Assembly: GCA_022776205.1 (NCBI GenBank)
Contig: JALFIK010000157.1
Location: 1 to 15,705, forward strand
From: Eubacterium sp.
Lineage (GTDB): Bacteria > Bacillota > Clostridia > Lachnospirales > Lachnospiraceae
Reading direction: 5' to 3'
DNA: 15,705 bases
Both the position numbers and the translations under genes were made by a program. Shown here one piece after another: positions 13,865 through 15,705 of this stretch. Below the pieces are notes generated by a model. That model was not told where the DNA came from, did not search any database, and worked only from the letters and a program-made list of their open reading frames with translations. Numbering within the stretch: the first letter of the stretch is position 1; each line of letters begins with the position of its first letter.

Positions 13865-15705
13865 TTATTTTGCCTCATACCATGTTTTTCCTTTTTCAAT
13901 ATCAATGGATAGCGGAACTTTAAGGTCTGCCGCTCCTGTCATTTCCTCATTCAGTATCTGATAAATTTTTTCGATTTCTTCTTCTTTCGTTTCAATTAGA
14001 AGCTCATCATGAATCTGCAGAATCAGGCGGGAGGAAAGCTGTTCTTTTTTCAGCCTCTCGCTTACCCGTACCATTGCAATCTTTATAATATCTGCAGCAG
14101 TCCCCTGTATGGAAGAATTCATTGCCGCCCGTTCTCCAAAGCTTCTTTGCATGAAATTGCTCGAAGACAGCTCCGGGATTGGACGAATTCTGCCATACAT
14201 TGTTTTCACATATCCGTGTTTTTTTGCAAAAGCCACGTTTTCATCCAGATAAGTTTTGATCCCCGGATATGTTCTGAAATATCGGTCAATATAATCTGCC
14301 GCTTCTTTTCTTGGTATATTCAGATCCTGACTTAATCCAAAAGCACTGATTCCGTACACAATACCAAAGTTTACTGCCTTCGCACTTCTTCTTTGAAGTG
14401 GTGTCACCTCATCAAAAGGAACCCCGAAAACCTGGGAAGCGGTCATACGGTGAATGTCCTCCTCCTGTTGATAGGCTGCAATCAGGTGGGCATCTCCTGC
14501 CATATGGGCAAGAACCCGCAATTCAATCTGGGAATAATCCGCACTGACAAAAATATATCCCGGGTCCGGTACAAAAACCTTTCGGATTTCTCTTCCCAGA
14601 GGCATACGAATCGGGATGTTCTGAAGATTTGGATCGGAACTGGAAAGTCTCCCTGTTGCAGTCACTTTCTGATGAAATACACTGTGGATTTTCCCATCTT
14701 CCCGGATAAATGCAGCCAGTCCGTCCGCATAAGTTGATTTTAATTTCGTCAACTGACGATACTCCAGGATATCTGATACAATCGGATAATCAGGTGCCAG
14801 TTTTTCCAGGACTTCCGCACTGGTCGAATATCCGGTTTTCGTCTTTTTTGCAAAAGGCAATTTTAAATCTTCAAACAATATGATGCCAAGCTGCTTTGGG
14901 GAATTGATATTAAATTCCTTTCCTGCCTGTTCATATATCTTTTTTTCCAGATCGGTAATTTTATCCGTCAGCTGATCCCCATATACTTTTAATGCCTCTT
15001 TTTTTACAGTAATTCCATGCTTTTCCATATCAAAGAGTGTTGCAACCGTTGGCCGTTCAATGGAAAGATAAAGTTCCTCCATCTCCTGTTCCTTTAATTT
15101 TTCTGAGAGGATTGGGAAAACAGAGAACGGTACAAACGACAACCATGCCGCCATCCGAACAGTTTTTTCATCCTGCGGGTCAAAAATATCTTCCAGTGTT
15201 TTTTTCCCACAGATTTCCTTTCTGGAAAGAAGCATTTTATGCAGATAATCTCTGGAAAGATCATCATAATCATAAGAAGACTGGAGTGGATTTAACAGAT
15301 AAGCCATAAGACCGGTATCTTCAATCTGACTCTCAAAGACTCTGGTTCTTTCTTCAAAATGTAGCAGTGCCTTGTAATCAAGAACATAACAGGTCACTCC
15401 TTTCTGAAGCATCTCCATGATTTTATCCCGAAGATAATCCTTTGTAATAAATCCCCCGATCAGTAAGAGAACCGTTCCTTTTTCCCCGGTGAGGGAAATT
15501 CCCTTCAGATTTTCTGCGGTTCCAATGATTTCCAGACCTGCCTTCTTTTCTTTTATAATACCGGAAAATGCAGCTTCTGTTTCACTGAGATCGGAAGTTA
15601 CTGTGACATCCAGTATATCCTCTTCTTTTTCTTCTTCATCAAAATATTTAAATAGACTTTTTAATTCCAGTTCTTTAAATAGCCTGTATGCTTCTTTTGT
15701 AAAAA
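13865..15705 (-). CDS. polA: DNA polymerase I, C-terminal part (5' end outside window)
   Basis: The frame is open to the right edge, so about 613 C-terminal codons are seen. The visible start, TKEAYRLFKELELKSL, is the end of the 5'-nuclease domain. A 3'-5' exonuclease-like domain follows (about 15640-15060); at the place of the DxE pair it reads LEIIGTAENL, so proofreading is probably inactive, as in Bacillus Pol I. The polymerase domain has TGRLSSSDPNLQNIPI, motif A SADYSQIEL (about 14545-14519), motif B RRSAKAVNFGIVYG (about 14392-14351, the O-helix) and motif C QIHDELLIE (about 14017-13991). All catalytic aspartates are present. It repairs gaps and removes Okazaki primers. The internal ATG at 15418 is not the gene start. 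Confidence 0.96.
   Translation of the reverse strand, partial: FTKEAYRLFKELELKSLFKYFDEEEKEEDILDVTVTSDLSETEAAFSGIIKEKKAGLEIIGTAENLKGISLTGEKGTVLLLIGGFITKDYLRDKIMEMLQKGVTCYVLDYKALLHFEERTRVFESQIEDTGLMAYLLNPLQSSYDYDDLSRDYLHKMLLSRKEICGKKTLEDIFDPQDEKTVRMAAWLSFVPFSVFPILSEKLKEQEMEELYLSIERPTVATLFDMEKHGITVKKEALKVYGDQLTDKITDLEKKIYEQAGKEFNINSPKQLGIILFEDLKLPFAKKTKTGYSTSAEVLEKLAPDYPIVSDILEYRQLTKLKSTYADGLAAFIREDGKIHSVFHQKVTATGRLSSSDPNLQNIPIRMPLGREIRKVFVPDPGYIFVSADYSQIELRVLAHMAGDAHLIAAYQQEEDIHRMTASQVFGVPFDEVTPLQRRSAKAVNFGIVYGISAFGLSQDLNIPRKEAADYIDRYFRTYPGIKTYLDENVAFAKKHGYVKTMYGRIRPIPELSSSNFMQRSFGERAAMNSSIQGTAADIIKIAMVRVSERLKKEQLSSRLILQIHDELLIETKEEEIEKIYQILNEEMTGAADLKVPLSIDIEKGKTWYEAK

Noticed and set aside
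1..15705. tRNA, rRNA, CRISPR, insertion sequence or prophage
   Set aside because: No regularly spaced repeats, transposase or integrase motifs, or conserved RNA cores other than the glycine aptamer were found by reading both strands.

Overview
The window looks like chromosomal DNA from an anaerobic, low-to-mid GC Firmicute, most likely class Clostridia and probably Lachnospiraceae. The reasons are an [FeFe]-hydrogenase maturase (HydF), a permuted XdhC-type maturation factor, strong AGGAGG-type ribosome binding sites, AT-rich intergenic DNA, T-rich terminators, and a PolA whose visible proofreading region appears to lack its catalytic carboxylates. No tRNA, rRNA, insertion sequence, phage gene or CRISPR array is visible. 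The coding content is largely housekeeping, with several notable arrangements.

Left region (1-3867): the 3' part of a cytoplasmic GH13 alpha-glucan hydrolase (+) converges on an ABC-F ATPase (-). Upstream of the ABC-F gene on the same strand is an XdhC/CoxI-family gene whose two domains are in reversed order. The short gap between these two genes holds a 9-bp inverted repeat and a 12-bp palindrome.

Middle region (3868-5826): a 520-base non-coding stretch carries a single glycine riboswitch aptamer, an intrinsic terminator and a further leader. It feeds an AGCS-family alanine/glycine:cation symporter. Base pairing visible in the sequence suggests a mutually exclusive anti-terminator helix and therefore a glycine OFF switch, which would suit an importer.

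Central operon (5824-10610, all -): a small membrane protein, an S66 peptidase (LD-carboxypeptidase/MccF type), a threonine aldolase, HydF and an aspartate ammonia-lyase are packed with overlaps or very short gaps. Threonine aldolase makes glycine, aspartase releases ammonia, and HydF is the scaffold on which the hydrogenase H-cluster is finished. Recent biochemistry links assembly of the bridging dithiomethylamine ligand to glycine-cleavage-system aminomethyl groups and ammonium. The operon, facing a glycine-sensing transporter, may therefore be a precursor-supply unit for H-cluster maturation. This is inference, and hydE and hydG are not in the window.

Right region (10707-15705, all -): polA (5' end beyond the window) is followed at once by coaE. 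A good sigma-A-type promoter at the end of coaE then precedes walJ (yycJ), a UPF0237 ACT-domain protein and a UPF0210 (PFL-like) protein. The last two are a widely conserved pair of unknown function. Gene starts were moved to internal ATG codons for the symporter, hydF, walJ and coaE because of ribosome binding sites and family N-termini.
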